Shown here: positions 53,230 through 62,316 of the stretch, one piece after another
Layout: each line of letters opens with the position of its first letter
How positions within the stretch are numbered: position 1 is the stretch's first letter
DNA from: CAWEHU01 sp963808965
Lineage (GTDB): Bacteria; Pseudomonadota; Alphaproteobacteria; Acetobacterales; Acetobacteraceae
DNA: 64,000 nucleotides
NCBI GenBank assembly: GCA_963808965.1
Contig: CAWEHU010000007.1
Span: forward strand, 124,001-188,000
Direction of reading: 5' to 3'
Made by a program: the position numbers and the translations under genes
Notes under the pieces: model-generated
What the model saw: the letters and a program-made list of their open reading frames with translations, nothing else
Told to the model about the DNA's origin: nothing
The model's database searches: none

Positions 53230-53384
53230 GGCAAATACCACCTTACGGCCGCATCGCTCGGCGCTGCGCACAATCGGGCGCGCCGCGAAAGCGGGTTAAG
53301 CGCCGGATATGACCTCCGGGGAGGGGTGGGTCAAGACCGATCGCCCGGTTATGATGTGGATGTTAAGGACTTGGGAGGCACGGC

Positions 53385-53582
53385 ATGGAGGAGGAGGAAG
53401 GCCCTCTGCGGAAACGCACACGGCTCGAGCGTATCCAGCTCGATACGCTCGGGATCGAGGAGCTACGCGAGTACATCGGGGAGTTGCGCGAGGAGATCGC
53501 GCGGGTCGAGGCGGACATCGACCGTAAGCAGGGGCATCGCAGCACGGCCGATTCGTTCTTCCGCAAGCCTGGCGAGTCGTAG
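53385..53582 (+). CDS. DUF1192 family protein
   Basis: 65 residues: acidic N-terminus, then LDTLGIEELREYIGELREEIARVEADIDRK, an amphipathic coiled coil typical of DUF1192, and a C-terminal SFFRKP. The ATG has GGGAGG upstream. It is a conserved alphaproteobacterial neighbour of trcR-type regions, function unknown. The STAND gene starts 9 nt downstream. Confidence 0.88.
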   Translation: MEEEEGPLRKRTRLERIQLDTLGIEELREYIGELREEIARVEADIDRKQGHRSTADSFFRKPGES

Positions 53583-53591
53583 CGCGAGACG

Positions 53592-56500
53592 ATGGCGGCC
53601 GAGACGCCCATTTTCTACGTGCCTGTGGCCCGATCGGCCGGGCTGATCGGCCGCGACGCGGCGCTCGGCGCGCTGCACGCGTCTGCTATCCGGCAGCGAC
53701 GCCCCGGCTTTGGTGACGGCGCTGCAAGGCACCGGCGGGATCGGCAAGACGCAGCTCGCCGTCCGATACTGTGATGCTCACAAGCTCGATTATCCGGGGC
53801 GGGATCGTCTGGCTGAGCATGGCCGACCCACGGCAGGCGGTGGACGGGCTCGTCGCCTGCGCCGAGGAGCACGGACTGCCGGGGGCGGACGATCGCGCGA
53901 AGGCCCGGGCGGTGCTCGGGCGATTGCGTGGCAGGCCGGACGCGCTGCTGGTGCTCGATAACGTCGAGAAGCCGGAGGTGCTGGATCAGAACCTGCCCGG
54001 TCTGCCGGACAGTCATCCGCGTGGCTTGAATTGCAAGCTGCTGGTCACGAGCCGGCACGAGATCCCGGACTGCAACCCGGTCCGGCTCGATTTCCTGCCC
54101 TCGCCAGCCGACCGCGCGTTGTTGTTGCGAGAGGCGAAGCGCGGGGAACCGGAGGGCGATCGAGGCGGCGGCGCTCACGGCGCTGCTGGCGATGCTCGGC
54201 GGTCTGCCGCTGGCGCTGGTCATGACCGGGCGGCTTCTCGCGGCGAAACACGCAGCTCCGCTTTGCGGGCTTGCGCGATGCGCTGAAGCGGGGCGGAGCC
54301 GTCGCCGCGCTCGACAAGCACGGGAAGATTCCGTCCGACTACAAGGAGAAGATCGGTAAATCGTTTCAGGCGGTACTGGCGGAAATCTGGGACAAGCAGA
54401 CCGCTGAGGATCACCGGGTTCTGAAAACGCTCGCTTCGCTCGGCGAGAACGCTTTTGTGCCCGAAGCCGCGATTCCGCTGCTCATCGATCTGCCCGCGGC
54501 CGATCCGGATGGGCTTGCTCCCGATCCCCTCGCGCAGTCCCTCGCGCGGCTCGACGCCGCACAGCTCATCGAGCGCAACCGCGAGCGCGGCCAGATCCGT
54601 CTGCATCCGCTGATCCACGAATTCGCTCGCGCTCGCTGCGAGAGCGGCTTCGCGCCGGAAGTCTGGTGGAACAAGCTGGCGCGCCGGCTGGCCGGGGCCG
54701 AAGCGATGCTCGCGCTGGCTGCCGGATCAATTGCCGGAAGTTGCGCGGGCGATCGAGCCGCTCAGTGCGCTTGCCGAAGCGGAACCCGATGCGGCGCGGC
54801 AAGTGCGCGAGCTCTGCCGCATGATGCGCGTGGAGTCTCACACGTTTGCGGCTGACGGCAGCCCCGGAAACCGGTCTGATCGCACCGGACCAATTGGCCT
54901 ACGCGGCCGCGCTGCATGGTCAGCGCGACTTGCAAGCCGCGGCCGACCGGCTCGCGCGCACGCGCGGCGATCCGCATATCCGCACGCAATGGACGACGGC
55001 CGCGAGCCCGCAAGAAATCCGGCATCGGCTGCGGGGCCACGAGATCTGGTAAATGGTTGGGCGGTGAGCGCGGACGGCAGCACAGGGCTCTCCGCCTCCG
55101 ATGACGGGACCCTGATCGTCTGGGACCTCGCGCGCGGGGAGCAGCGCTCACGTGCTGCGCGGCCACGAGGATCGGTGAATGGTTGCGCGGTGAGCGCGGA
55201 CGGCCGCACCGGGCTCTCCGCCTCCGCTGATAGGACCTTGATCGTCTGGGACCTCGCCAGCGGCGAGCGGCGCCACACACTGCGCGGGTCACGAGCATTG
55301 GGTGAATGGTTGCGCGGTGAGCGCGGACGGCCGCACCGGGCTCTCCGCCTCCGCTGACCGGACGCTGATCGTCTGGGACCTCGCCAGCGGCGAGCGGCGG
55401 CACATATTGCGCGGTCACGACGGTTGGGTGAACGGTTGCGCGGTGAGCGCGGACGGCCGCACCGGGCTCTCCGCCTCCGCTGACACGGACCCTGATCGTC
55501 TGGGACCTCGCCAGCGGCGAGCCGCGCCACACTCTGCGCGGCCACGAGGATTGGGTGAACGGTTGCGCGGTGAGCGCGGACGGACGCACCGGGCTCTCCG
55601 CCTCCGAGTGACCGGACCCTGATCGTCTGGGACCTCGCCAGCGGCGAGCAGCGGCACACGCTGCGCGGCCACGAGGGTGGGGTGAAGGGCTGCGCGGTGA
55701 GCGCGGACGGCCGCACCGGGCTCTCCGCCTCCGAGGACCGGACCCTGATCGTCTGGGACCTCGCCAGCGGCGAGCAGCGCCACACGCTGCGCGGCCACGA
55801 GGATGGGGTGAGGGGTTGCGCGGTGAGCGCGGACGGCCGCACCGGGCTCTCCGCCTCCGTTGACCGGACGCTGATCGTCTGGGACCTCGCCAGCGGCGAG
55901 CGGCGCCACAAACTGCGCGGCCACGAGGATTGGGTGAATGGTTGCGCGGTGAGCGCGGACGGCCGCACCGGGCTCTCCGCCTCCGCTGACGGGACCCTGA
56001 TCGTCTGGGACCTCGCGCGCGGCGAGCAGCGCCACGCCTGCGCGGCCACGAGGGTTGGGTGAATGGTTGCGCGGTGAGCGCGGACGGCCGCACCGGGCTC
56101 TCCGCCTCCTCTGACCGGACCCTGATCGTCTGGGACCTCGCCAGCGGCAAGAGGCGCCACACGCTGCGCGGCCACGAGGGTTCGGTGAAGGGTTGCGCGG
56201 TGAGCGCGGACGGCGCGCACCGGGCTCTCCGCCTCCGCTGACGGGACTCTGATCGTCTGGGACCTCGCGCAGCGGCCAGCCGCGCCACACACTGCGCGGC
56301 CACGAGGATAGGGTGAAGGGTTGCGCGGTGAGCGCGGACGGCCGCACCGGGCTCTCCGCCTCCGCTGACCGGACGCTGATCGTCTGGGACCTCGCCAGCG
56401 GCGAGCAGCGTCACACACTGCGCGGCCACGAGGGTTGGGTGAAGGGTTGCGCGGTGAGCGCGGACGGCCGCACCGGGCTCTCCGCCTCCTCTGACCGGAC

Positions 56501-56780
56501 GCTGATCGTCTGGGACCTCGCCAGCGGCGAGCACGCGCACACACTGCGCGGCCACGAGGGCGGGTGAACGGTTGCGCGGTGAGCGCGGACGGCCGCACCG
56601 GGCTCTCCGCCTCCGCTGACCGGACGCTGATCGTCTGGGACCTCGCCAGCGGCGCAGCAGCGGCACAGGCTGGCGCTCGATGCGCAGCCGTACTGCTGCG
56701 CGATGTCCGCGGACGGAAGCGGCGCGTTCGTCGGCGATGCGAAGGGCAACGTGACCTGCTTTGAAATCCATCTCCCATGA
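53592..56780 (+). pseudogene. STAND NTPase: NB-ARC domain plus 14 WD40 repeats, multiply frameshifted
   Basis: Joining frames gives a protein of about 1060 residues. In order: a short leader with GLIGRDAALGALHA, P-loop in ALQGTGGIGKTQLAVRYCD (about 53712-53770), Walker B in DALLVLDNVEKP, the NB-ARC sensor KLLVTSRHEIPD, the GxP motif LGGLPLALVMTGRLL, a winged-helix part (DHRVLKTLASLGENAFV) and a helical linker, then WD40 repeats from about 55045 with core SADGRTGLSASADRTLIVWDL. A final unit ends VGDAKGNVTCFEIHLP. The frame shifts at least 15 times by 1-2 nt (for example near 53680, 53795, 54165, 54255, 54720, 54835, 55050). No separate effector domain precedes the NTPase. The TGA overlaps the KAP gene ATG (ATGA). 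Confidence 0.75.
55045..56776 (+). repeat. Tandem 126-bp WD40-encoding repeats (13 near-identical units plus one divergent)
   Basis: The core GCGCGGACGGCCGCACCGGG recurs at about 55070 (variant), 55193, 55319, 55446, 55572, 55698, 55824, 55950, 56075, 56200, 56328, 56454 and 56580. Most intervals are 126 nt, with 123, 125, 127 and 128 where indels occur. Each unit encodes 42 residues with GHE...D...WD hallmarks. A 14th divergent unit completes two seven-bladed propellers. High identity makes unequal crossover and assembly collapse likely. Confidence 0.9.
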
Positions 56781-58214
56781 GCCACGCCGACACGCCGCTG
56801 ATCTTCGCTGATCGCGGCGAAAGATTGGCTCGATCGAGGCCCGGCTGTCAGCGCGATCCGGAAGCTGCTGGAAAGTCCCGGATCTGGCGACGCCTCTGGT
56901 GCTCGGCATCTACGGCGGCTGGGGCACGGGCAAGACCAGCGTCATGCAGACCTTGCGGGAAGAGCTGGAATCCAAATCCCGCGACCGGCTCATGGTGTGG
57001 TTCGACGCCTGGATCTACGCGCGGCAGGAACAGGCGCTGTGGCGCGCGTTGCTGCTGCGGGTCGTCGAGACGCTCCGAACGCGGTTCGAGAGTCCGGACG
57101 AGCATTTCTCCCCGGACGATCTCGCCAAGGCGAGGCACGAACTCGATGAGGCGCGGGCCAGCCTGTACCGGAGCCAGACGATCAAGGAGCGCGGCGCGGT
57201 CCGCGTGAACTGGTGGGGCGCGCTGCCGCTGGCGGCGGACGCCGCGCTCACCGCGCTCACCGCCGGGCTGAACAAGCAGGTCGCGGAGGCGATCGCCGGC
57301 AAAGGCGCGGAGGGCGGGATCACCACCGCGCTTACGAAGTGGTTCAAGGGGAAGGACACGCAGGAGGCGGTCAAGCTCATCGAGCGCGAGGCGAGCGAGC
57401 GCTACGTGGAGCAGGTCGTCTCGCTCGAACAGTTCCAGGCGACGTTCCAGCAACTGCTCAAGCGGTTCGGCGTCGGCGAGAAGGGAAGGCGGCTGTTCAT
57501 CTTCGTCGATGACCTCGATCGCTGCCTGCCGGAAGACGCGGTCGCGGCGCTGGAGGCGATCAAGCTGTTCCTCGATCTGCCCGGCTGCGTGTTCGTGCTC
57601 GGCATGGATCGCGAGGTGGTCGAGCAGGGAATCCGGGTGCGCTATAAGCCGCTCGAAGAGATCGGGTTCGACGCGCGCGCCTATCTCGACAAGATCATCC
57701 AGGTGCCGTTCAACCTGCCGCCACTCGGTGCGGATCAGGTTGGCATCTATCTGAACCGGCTATCGGGCGCGATCGGGCAGGGCGCGTTCAAGGTCTGCCG
57801 CGACCTGATCAGCGTCGCCGCGCCGCCCAACCCGCGCGCGCTCAAGCGCGTGCTGAATGCGCTGCTGCTCACCCTCTATCTCGACGGCTACGACGACGCG
57901 CGGCTACAGCGCCTGGCGCAGAACCCTCGCGACAAGGACCGCGTGCGCCTGCTCGCGAAACTCGTTCTGCTCCAGGTCTGTTTCGGCGCAGCGTGGCAGG
58001 CGATCAGCGAGCGCCGGTGTTCTCTGAAAGAAGCCGAGAAAGTTGCGCGCGGCGAAGATGTCCTGCTCGGTGACGAACGCAACGGATTTGAAGAAGCTGT
58101 TCCGAGAGCGAAAGACTGAAGGCGCTGTTCGAGGCGGAGCCTCGGTTCGGCGCGCTGGTGGAAGACGAAATCAAGAGATTGCTGACGCTATCGAAGGTTA
58201 CGGCCAGCGATTGA
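56777..58214 (+). pseudogene. KAP-family P-loop NTPase, frameshifted at both ends
   Basis: The main frame (about 56887-58080) encodes VLGIYGGWGTGKTSVMQTLREEL (Walker A), RLMVWFDAWIYARQEQALWRALL, and the KAP hallmark LFIFVDDLDRCLPEDAVAALEAIKLFLDLPGCVFVLGMDR (Walker B plus conserved DDLDR). PNPRALKRVLNALLL follows. The N-terminus MSHADTPLI, AKDWLDRGPAVSAIRKLLESP and the C-terminus ESERLKALFEAEPRFGALVEDEIKRLL are in other frames, needing about two indels near each end; the true stop is TGA at 58212-58214. The start overlaps the STAND gene stop. Membrane helices usual in some KAP proteins are not evident. KAP NTPases include phage-exclusion factors such as PifA. Confidence 0.75.
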
Positions 58215-58225
58215 GATTTCCCAGC

Positions 58226-58254
58226 AAAAAGGGGCCGGAAAGCCCGGCCCCTTT
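58226..58254. terminator. Bidirectional intrinsic terminator
   Basis: AAAGGGGCCGG-aaagc-CCGGCCCCTTT, a perfect GC-rich stem flanked by an A-run on the left and T-run on the right, so it can stop transcripts from both strands. It lies between the convergent KAP NTPase and hsp20 genes. Confidence 0.9.
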
Positions 58255-58277
58255 CGACTCGTCCGATGGCCGCGGAA

Positions 58278-58757
58278 TCAGGCGGCCTGGGCAGCGCCAT
58301 TCTGATCGTTGGCGATAGCCTGCGGCTGCGCACTCTCGGCGCCGCCGATCGCGATGCGGCGGGGCTTCAGCGCCTCGGGCACCACACGTTTCAGGCCGAC
58401 ATGGAGCAGGCCGTTCTGCAGATCGGCGCCCTCGACCACGATGTGGTCAGCGAGCACGAAACGGCGCTCGAAGGCACGGCCGGCGATGCCGCGGTAGAGC
58501 AGCTCGGTCTTCGGCCCTTCGTTCTGGACTCGGCCAGACACGACGAGCGTGTTGTCCTTCACCACGAGATCGAGATCCTCGGGGCGGAAGCCCGCGACCG
58601 CCATGGTCAGGCGATAGGAGTCCTCGCCGGTCTTCTCGATATTGTAGGGAGGATAGGACGTCACTTCGGCCGAAGCCGCCGCGGTGTCCACGAGACGGGC
58701 GAGACGGTCGAAGCCGATCGCCGTACGGAAAAGGGGAGCGAAGTCGAATCCGGTCAC
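58278..58757 (-). CDS. Small heat-shock protein, Hsp20 family
   Basis: ATP-independent holdase chaperone, 159 residues. FDFAPLFRTAIGFDRLARLVD is the N-terminal region of IbpA/HspD-like proteins; the alpha-crystallin domain runs from YPPYNIEKTGEDSYRLTMAVAGFRPEDLDLVV to GLLHVGLKRVVPE, with the IxI-type tail RRIAIGG after it. GTG at 58757 is the start: a full AGGAGG site lies 7 nt upstream, and that site is sequestered in a ROSE-type hairpin, so translation should rise with temperature. It ends at a bidirectional terminator. Confidence 0.95.
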   Translation of the reverse strand: MTGFDFAPLFRTAIGFDRLARLVDTAAASAEVTSYPPYNIEKTGEDSYRLTMAVAGFRPEDLDLVVKDNTLVVSGRVQNEGPKTELLYRGIAGRAFERRFVLADHIVVEGADLQNGLLHVGLKRVVPEALKPRRIAIGGAESAQPQAIANDQNGAAQAA

Positions 58758-58862
58758 AACAAACCTCCTGCGATTAGCAAGGTTCCACGAAGAGCCGCCC
58801 GAAGGGCCGGCCCGGTTCACGCCCCGGGACCCCGACAGGGCGCCCCGGACAACAGGGAGGTA
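58758..58862 (-). promoter_or_regulatory. ROSE-type RNA thermometer in the hsp20 5' UTR
   Basis: On the minus strand, AACCUU(G)CU (58784-58776) pairs with the Shine-Dalgarno AGGAGGUU (58769-58762) around a 6-nt loop, leaving one bulged G, which is the hallmark of the ROSE 3' hairpin (UYGCU against AGGA). Upstream the leader is rich in GC hairpins (GGGCC/GGCCC, CCCCGGG), as in ROSE leaders. The hairpin itself spans 58762-58784; the upstream boundary of the element is a guess. Confidence 0.75.
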
Positions 58863-58947
58863 TGATCCGCCGTCCATCCTTTCAAGAGGATGAGATCGTC
58901 CGACGAACGGGTTGGTCCCGTCTCGGGGAGAGTGCGAAAAAGATGCA

Positions 58948-60015
58948 ATGACATACGCTCCGCCGTCCCCCGACCCTTTGCTCCCGCCCGTCCGCGTCAA
59001 CCTCTATTCCGACACGCAGACGAAGCCGTCGGCCGCCATGAAGCAGGCGATGATGGAGGCCGAGGTCGGGGACGAGCAGCGCGGCGACGATCCGACCGTC
59101 AACGCGCTCTGCGATCGAATGGCCGCGTTGCTGGGCAAGGAGGCAGCCGTGTTCCTGCCCTCCGGCACGATGTGCAACCAGATCGCCATCTTGAGCCATT
59201 GCCGGCCCGGCGATGAAGTTCTGGCCCACGAGCGGTCGCACATCATCACGAGCGAGGCCGGGGGCGCCGCCGCACTGGCGGGCGTCATGGTGACGGGTCT
59301 CAAAGGCGCGCTCGGGCAGTTCGACGCGGATACGGTCAGAGCGGCCCTTCGTGCGAAAACCCGCAACGCGCCGGCGCAAACCCTGGTCGCGGTCGAGCAG
59401 ACGGCCAATTTCGGCGGCGGCGCGGTCTGGCCTCCCGAACGGCTCCAGGCCGTCGCGGAGACCGCGCACGAACACGAACTCGCCACGCACATGGACGGGG
59501 CGCGTCTCCTCAACGCCACGGTCGCGAGCGGGATCGAGCCATCCGTCATGACGGCGGGAATGGACAGCGTCTGGCTGGACTTCACGAAGGGGCTCGGTGC
59601 TCCGCTCGGCGCGGTGTTGTGCGGCTCGGCCGGCTTCATCGACCTTGCCTGGCGTTGGAAACAGCGGCTGGGTGGCGCGATGCGGCAAGCCGGGATCTGC
59701 GCCGCGGCCTGCCTCTACGCGCTCGATCACAACGTGGCGTCTCTCGCCGAGGATCACGCGAACGCCAAGGCTCTTGCCCGCGGGCTGGGGCGGATTCCGG
59801 GCGTCGTCGTGCAAGACCCGGAAACCAACCTGGTGTTCTTCGATACGAGCGGGGCCGGTGTTCCCGCCGCGACGCTCGCACGCCGCATCCGGCGGGAAGG
59901 CATCGCGATCTCTGTGTCCAGCGAGTACCGCGCCCGCGCCTGCACGCATCTCGACGTTAACCGCGCTGGCGTGGACATGGCAGTTGCGGTAATCCGGCAC
60001 GCGCTCGCCGGTTGA
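58948..60015 (+). CDS. Threonine aldolase family PLP enzyme
   Basis: Fold-type I PLP enzyme of 355 residues, close to low-specificity L-threonine aldolases that split threonine into glycine and acetaldehyde. NLYSDTQTKPSAAMKQAMMEAEVGDEQRGDDPTVN is the family N-terminus; the PLP lysine is K214 in WLDFTKGLGAPLGAVLCG; ATHMDGARLLNA carries the PLP-pairing aspartate. Start at ATG 58948, chosen over one at 58912 that lacks family similarity. It diverges from hsp20. Substrate preference cannot be read. Confidence 0.92.
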   Translation: MTYAPPSPDPLLPPVRVNLYSDTQTKPSAAMKQAMMEAEVGDEQRGDDPTVNALCDRMAALLGKEAAVFLPSGTMCNQIAILSHCRPGDEVLAHERSHIITSEAGGAAALAGVMVTGLKGALGQFDADTVRAALRAKTRNAPAQTLVAVEQTANFGGGAVWPPERLQAVAETAHEHELATHMDGARLLNATVASGIEPSVMTAGMDSVWLDFTKGLGAPLGAVLCGSAGFIDLAWRWKQRLGGAMRQAGICAAACLYALDHNVASLAEDHANAKALARGLGRIPGVVVQDPETNLVFFDTSGAGVPAATLARRIRREGIAISVSSEYRARACTHLDVNRAGVDMAVAVIRHALAG

Positions 60016-60092
60016 GGTCGCTATGGGCTTACACTCAACAGGGTCCCGATCGCGTTCTGACTACAATGCCCACAACAGGGAATCGGACCACC

Positions 60093-60353
60093 ATGCGCTT
60101 CTACGCCTCCCTTCTCGCTCTCTCGCTTGTTGCCGCGCAGGCTCAGGCGCAGACCCAGACGTCTCCCTCGACGGCGCCATCCACGCCGCCGACCTCGTCC
60201 ACAATGGCCCCGGACCAGTCGACGCCCTCGGCCGGTACCAAGCCAGCGAACCATCCCACGCGTCACACGAGCCACGCGAAACGCCACACGACGCATCACC
60301 CGGCGGCCAGCTCGAACTCGGACACCTCCGGCGGCGCCTCCACGACGCAGTGA
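60093..60353 (+). CDS. Small secreted His/Ser/Thr-rich protein
   Basis: 86 residues: signal peptide MRFYASLLALSLVAAQAQA, then a low-complexity mature chain rich in Thr, Ser and Pro and later in His (PTRHTSHAKRHTTHHP). It could be a periplasmic metal-binding or unstructured protein. No domain recognised. A strong terminator follows at once, which supports a real transcription unit. Confidence 0.6.
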   Translation: MRFYASLLALSLVAAQAQAQTQTSPSTAPSTPPTSSTMAPDQSTPSAGTKPANHPTRHTSHAKRHTTHHPAASSNSDTSGGASTTQ

Positions 60354-60360
60354 TTCCGGC

Positions 60361-60388
60361 GGGGCCGGTCCTCCATAAGACCGGCCCC
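60361..60388. terminator. Hairpin terminator between convergent genes
   Basis: GGGGCCGGTC-ctccataa-GACCGGCCCC, a perfect 10-bp stem just after the small secreted protein and 4 nt before the end of the opposite-strand O-antigen ligase-like gene. It probably terminates both transcripts although it has no long T-run. Confidence 0.8.
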
Positions 60389-60392
60389 CTCG

Positions 60393-61697
60393 TTATGCGG
60401 CGAGCGGGTGACGGCTTTCCGCTAGCGCCCAGCCGAGCAGCAGGAAGAGCCATCCGGCCATCGGCATGGAAAAGAAGCTGCTCGTGGAGGCGATCGGCCA
60501 GAGCTGGATAAGGATGGCCGCGAAGAGACCGACTCTGAGCGCCGCCGGATTGCGCCACAAGCCGCGCCCGAGCGGCATCAGCCACGCCAAGGCCAGCGCG
60601 CAGAAGAGCAGCAGGCCGGGGATTCCCGCATCCGTTAGGGCCTGCAAATAGAAGTTGTGCGGGTGCGGCGCGCAAACATCGGCGACCGCGAAATGCGCCC
60701 GCGCGGCTTCGAGCGCTGATTCCCCGTAACGGGCCAGCGGACAGCCGGTGCGAAAGCCGTCGAAGCCGCGGCCGTTCCAGGGATGCTGTTCCGCGATCAC
60801 GATCGAGCGCCGGAACAAGAACCCGTAATGGCTGGCTCCGAAATGCTCGAGCTGACCCGAGAATTGCAGCACGAGCCTGTCCCACGTCGCACGCGCGACG
60901 ACGGCGGAGACGGCCACCAGCGCGCATCCCGCGGCCAGGGCTGCCAGCATCACCGCCCTGAGCCGGGGCAACAGCAGCGCGCAGACGGCAAGGCCGAAAC
61001 CGGTCAGCACCGCCGGCATCCGCTGGTTGATGAGCACCATCAGACAGCTCGCGAGCAGCAGGAGCGCATAGGCGGAGACCGTGCTCACGGGCCGCCTCCG
61101 GGCCAGCAGCAGGGCGGCCGGCGGAATCACGACCGGCAGCAGAATCCGCGAGAGTGGGGGGCCGGCGCGGGGCTTGTCGAATGGGCCGGTGAGCTCGCCC
61201 GCGATGCCAAACCCATCGCCGTACAGGTTGTGACCGGTGAGGAACTGCACGATGCAGTGCAGAGCGATGTAGGCGGCGCAGGCGGCCAATACGCCGTACA
61301 TCCACCGCCGGGCGGATTTTTCGCGCAGCACGGCATGTTCCAGCGCGGCCGTGAAAACCAGGAAGCGGACGGCGGCGATGGCTTGCAGGCTCGAGCCGAC
61401 GCCGCCCTCGCCTAGTCCCAGGACCGGGAAGGGCAGGGAGCAGAGCACGAGCCACGCCCACCACACGAGGCCGACGGGCGCCCACCCGGCCCGCAGCCAT
61501 GTCCAGTTCCGCGTCAGCGCGCAGCGCAGCAGGAAACATACATCGGTGATGCCGATCATCACTTCGGCGATCGCACGCCCATGCATCAGGAAAAGCGGGG
61601 TGAGCAGCGCCGCGATCAGCGCGACCCGGTCCAGCAGTTGCGGCGCGATGGTCGGCTGCGACGGCCTGAGCCGTGCGGCTGCCAGCTCGGTATTCAG
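60393..61697 (-). CDS. O-antigen ligase family membrane protein
   Basis: Polytopic protein of about 430 residues with 10 or more hydrophobic segments. The periplasmic loop in the second half, EQHPWNGRGFDGFRTGCP followed by CAPHPHNFYLQALTDAGIPGLLLF, is the Wzy/WaaL-type signature (the PHNxYLQ motif). Such enzymes ligate or polymerise surface polysaccharide. The start is unresolved: there is no ATG or GTG between the end of the upstream isomerase gene and the first helix. A CTG at 61697 is used as a boundary; the frame is open to an ATG at 61844 inside the isomerase gene, and an ATG at 61586 would cut helix 1. Confidence 0.85.
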   Translation of the reverse strand: MNTELAAARLRPSQPTIAPQLLDRVALIAALLTPLFLMHGRAIAEVMIGITDVCFLLRCALTRNWTWLRAGWAPVGLVWWAWLVLCSLPFPVLGLGEGGVGSSLQAIAAVRFLVFTAALEHAVLREKSARRWMYGVLAACAAYIALHCIVQFLTGHNLYGDGFGIAGELTGPFDKPRAGPPLSRILLPVVIPPAALLLARRRPVSTVSAYALLLLASCLMVLINQRMPAVLTGFGLAVCALLLPRLRAVMLAALAAGCALVAVSAVVARATWDRLVLQFSGQLEHFGASHYGFLFRRSIVIAEQHPWNGRGFDGFRTGCPLARYGESALEAARAHFAVADVCAPHPHNFYLQALTDAGIPGLLLFCALALAWLMPLGRGLWRNPAALRVGLFAAILIQLWPIASTSSFFSMPMAGWLFLLLGWALAESRHPLAA

Positions 61698-62308
61698 CGT
61701 GCGGGCCCGCGAGCCAGCCGACGCTCGACGAAGTCCAGCCGGTCCTGGCCCCAGAAAATCTCGTCCTCGATCACGTAAGTCGGTGCGCCGAACACGCCAC
61801 GGGCGAGGGCGGCTTGCGTGTCCTGCTTGCGTCGCTCCGCCCACCGCTCCTCGGCCCCGAGCTTCATCAGATCATTCGCATCGAGCCCGGCGTCGCCGAT
61901 CAGGGCCGCAAGGGTGGAGGGGTCGCCGGTATCCTTCTCCTCCTCCCAAAGCGCCTTCAGCACGCGATGTGCGAGCGCGATGGCGGGCTTGTCCCCGATC
62001 GTCTCGCGTGCGGCGATGACGCATTTCGCCGCAAGCATCTCGTTCGCGGGAAAGAAGCGCGGCTCGATCTGGATCGGAACGCCCAGATGCTCGCGCCACC
62101 GCTTCAGCTCCATGAGCCGGTACGCCTGACGCTGGGGCGCGCGCTTGGGCAGCGGCAGGCCCCCCGAGGCGGGGAAGATCGCACTGAAATCCACCGGGAA
62201 GATGCGGACGCTCGCCCCGTACCGGTCCGCCATCGCCTCGAGCCGCGCGGCGCCGAGATGTGTCCAGGGCGAGTTCAGGGAAGCGAAGTAGTCGATGTGC
62301 TGAGTCAT
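61694..62308 (-). CDS. 2-hydroxychromene-2-carboxylate isomerase (DsbA family)
   Basis: GST-kappa/DsbA-fold protein, 204 residues. IDYFASLNSPWTHLGAARLEAMA carries the catalytic Ser in SPWTHLG in place of the DsbA CxxC. The DsbA-type FGAPTYVIEDEIFWGQDRLDFVE is near the C-terminus. HCCA isomerases use glutathione in naphthalene degradation, but many homologues have no proven substrate. It is 8 nt from the pncC gene on the same strand. Confidence 0.9.
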   Translation of the reverse strand: MTQHIDYFASLNSPWTHLGAARLEAMADRYGASVRIFPVDFSAIFPASGGLPLPKRAPQRQAYRLMELKRWREHLGVPIQIEPRFFPANEMLAAKCVIAARETIGDKPAIALAHRVLKALWEEEKDTGDPSTLAALIGDAGLDANDLMKLGAEERWAERRKQDTQAALARGVFGAPTYVIEDEIFWGQDRLDFVERRLARGPAR

Positions 62309-62316
62309 GCTTCAGC

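Noticed and set aside
55045..56776. CRISPR-like regular repeat
   Set aside because: Units are contiguous 126-bp coding repeats with no unique spacers; they encode WD40 blades.
54762..56909. 715-codon and 651-codon minus-strand frames across the WD40 array
   Set aside because: They arise because the 126-bp repeat keeps antisense frames open; the product is a periodic Arg/Ala/Gly-rich sequence.
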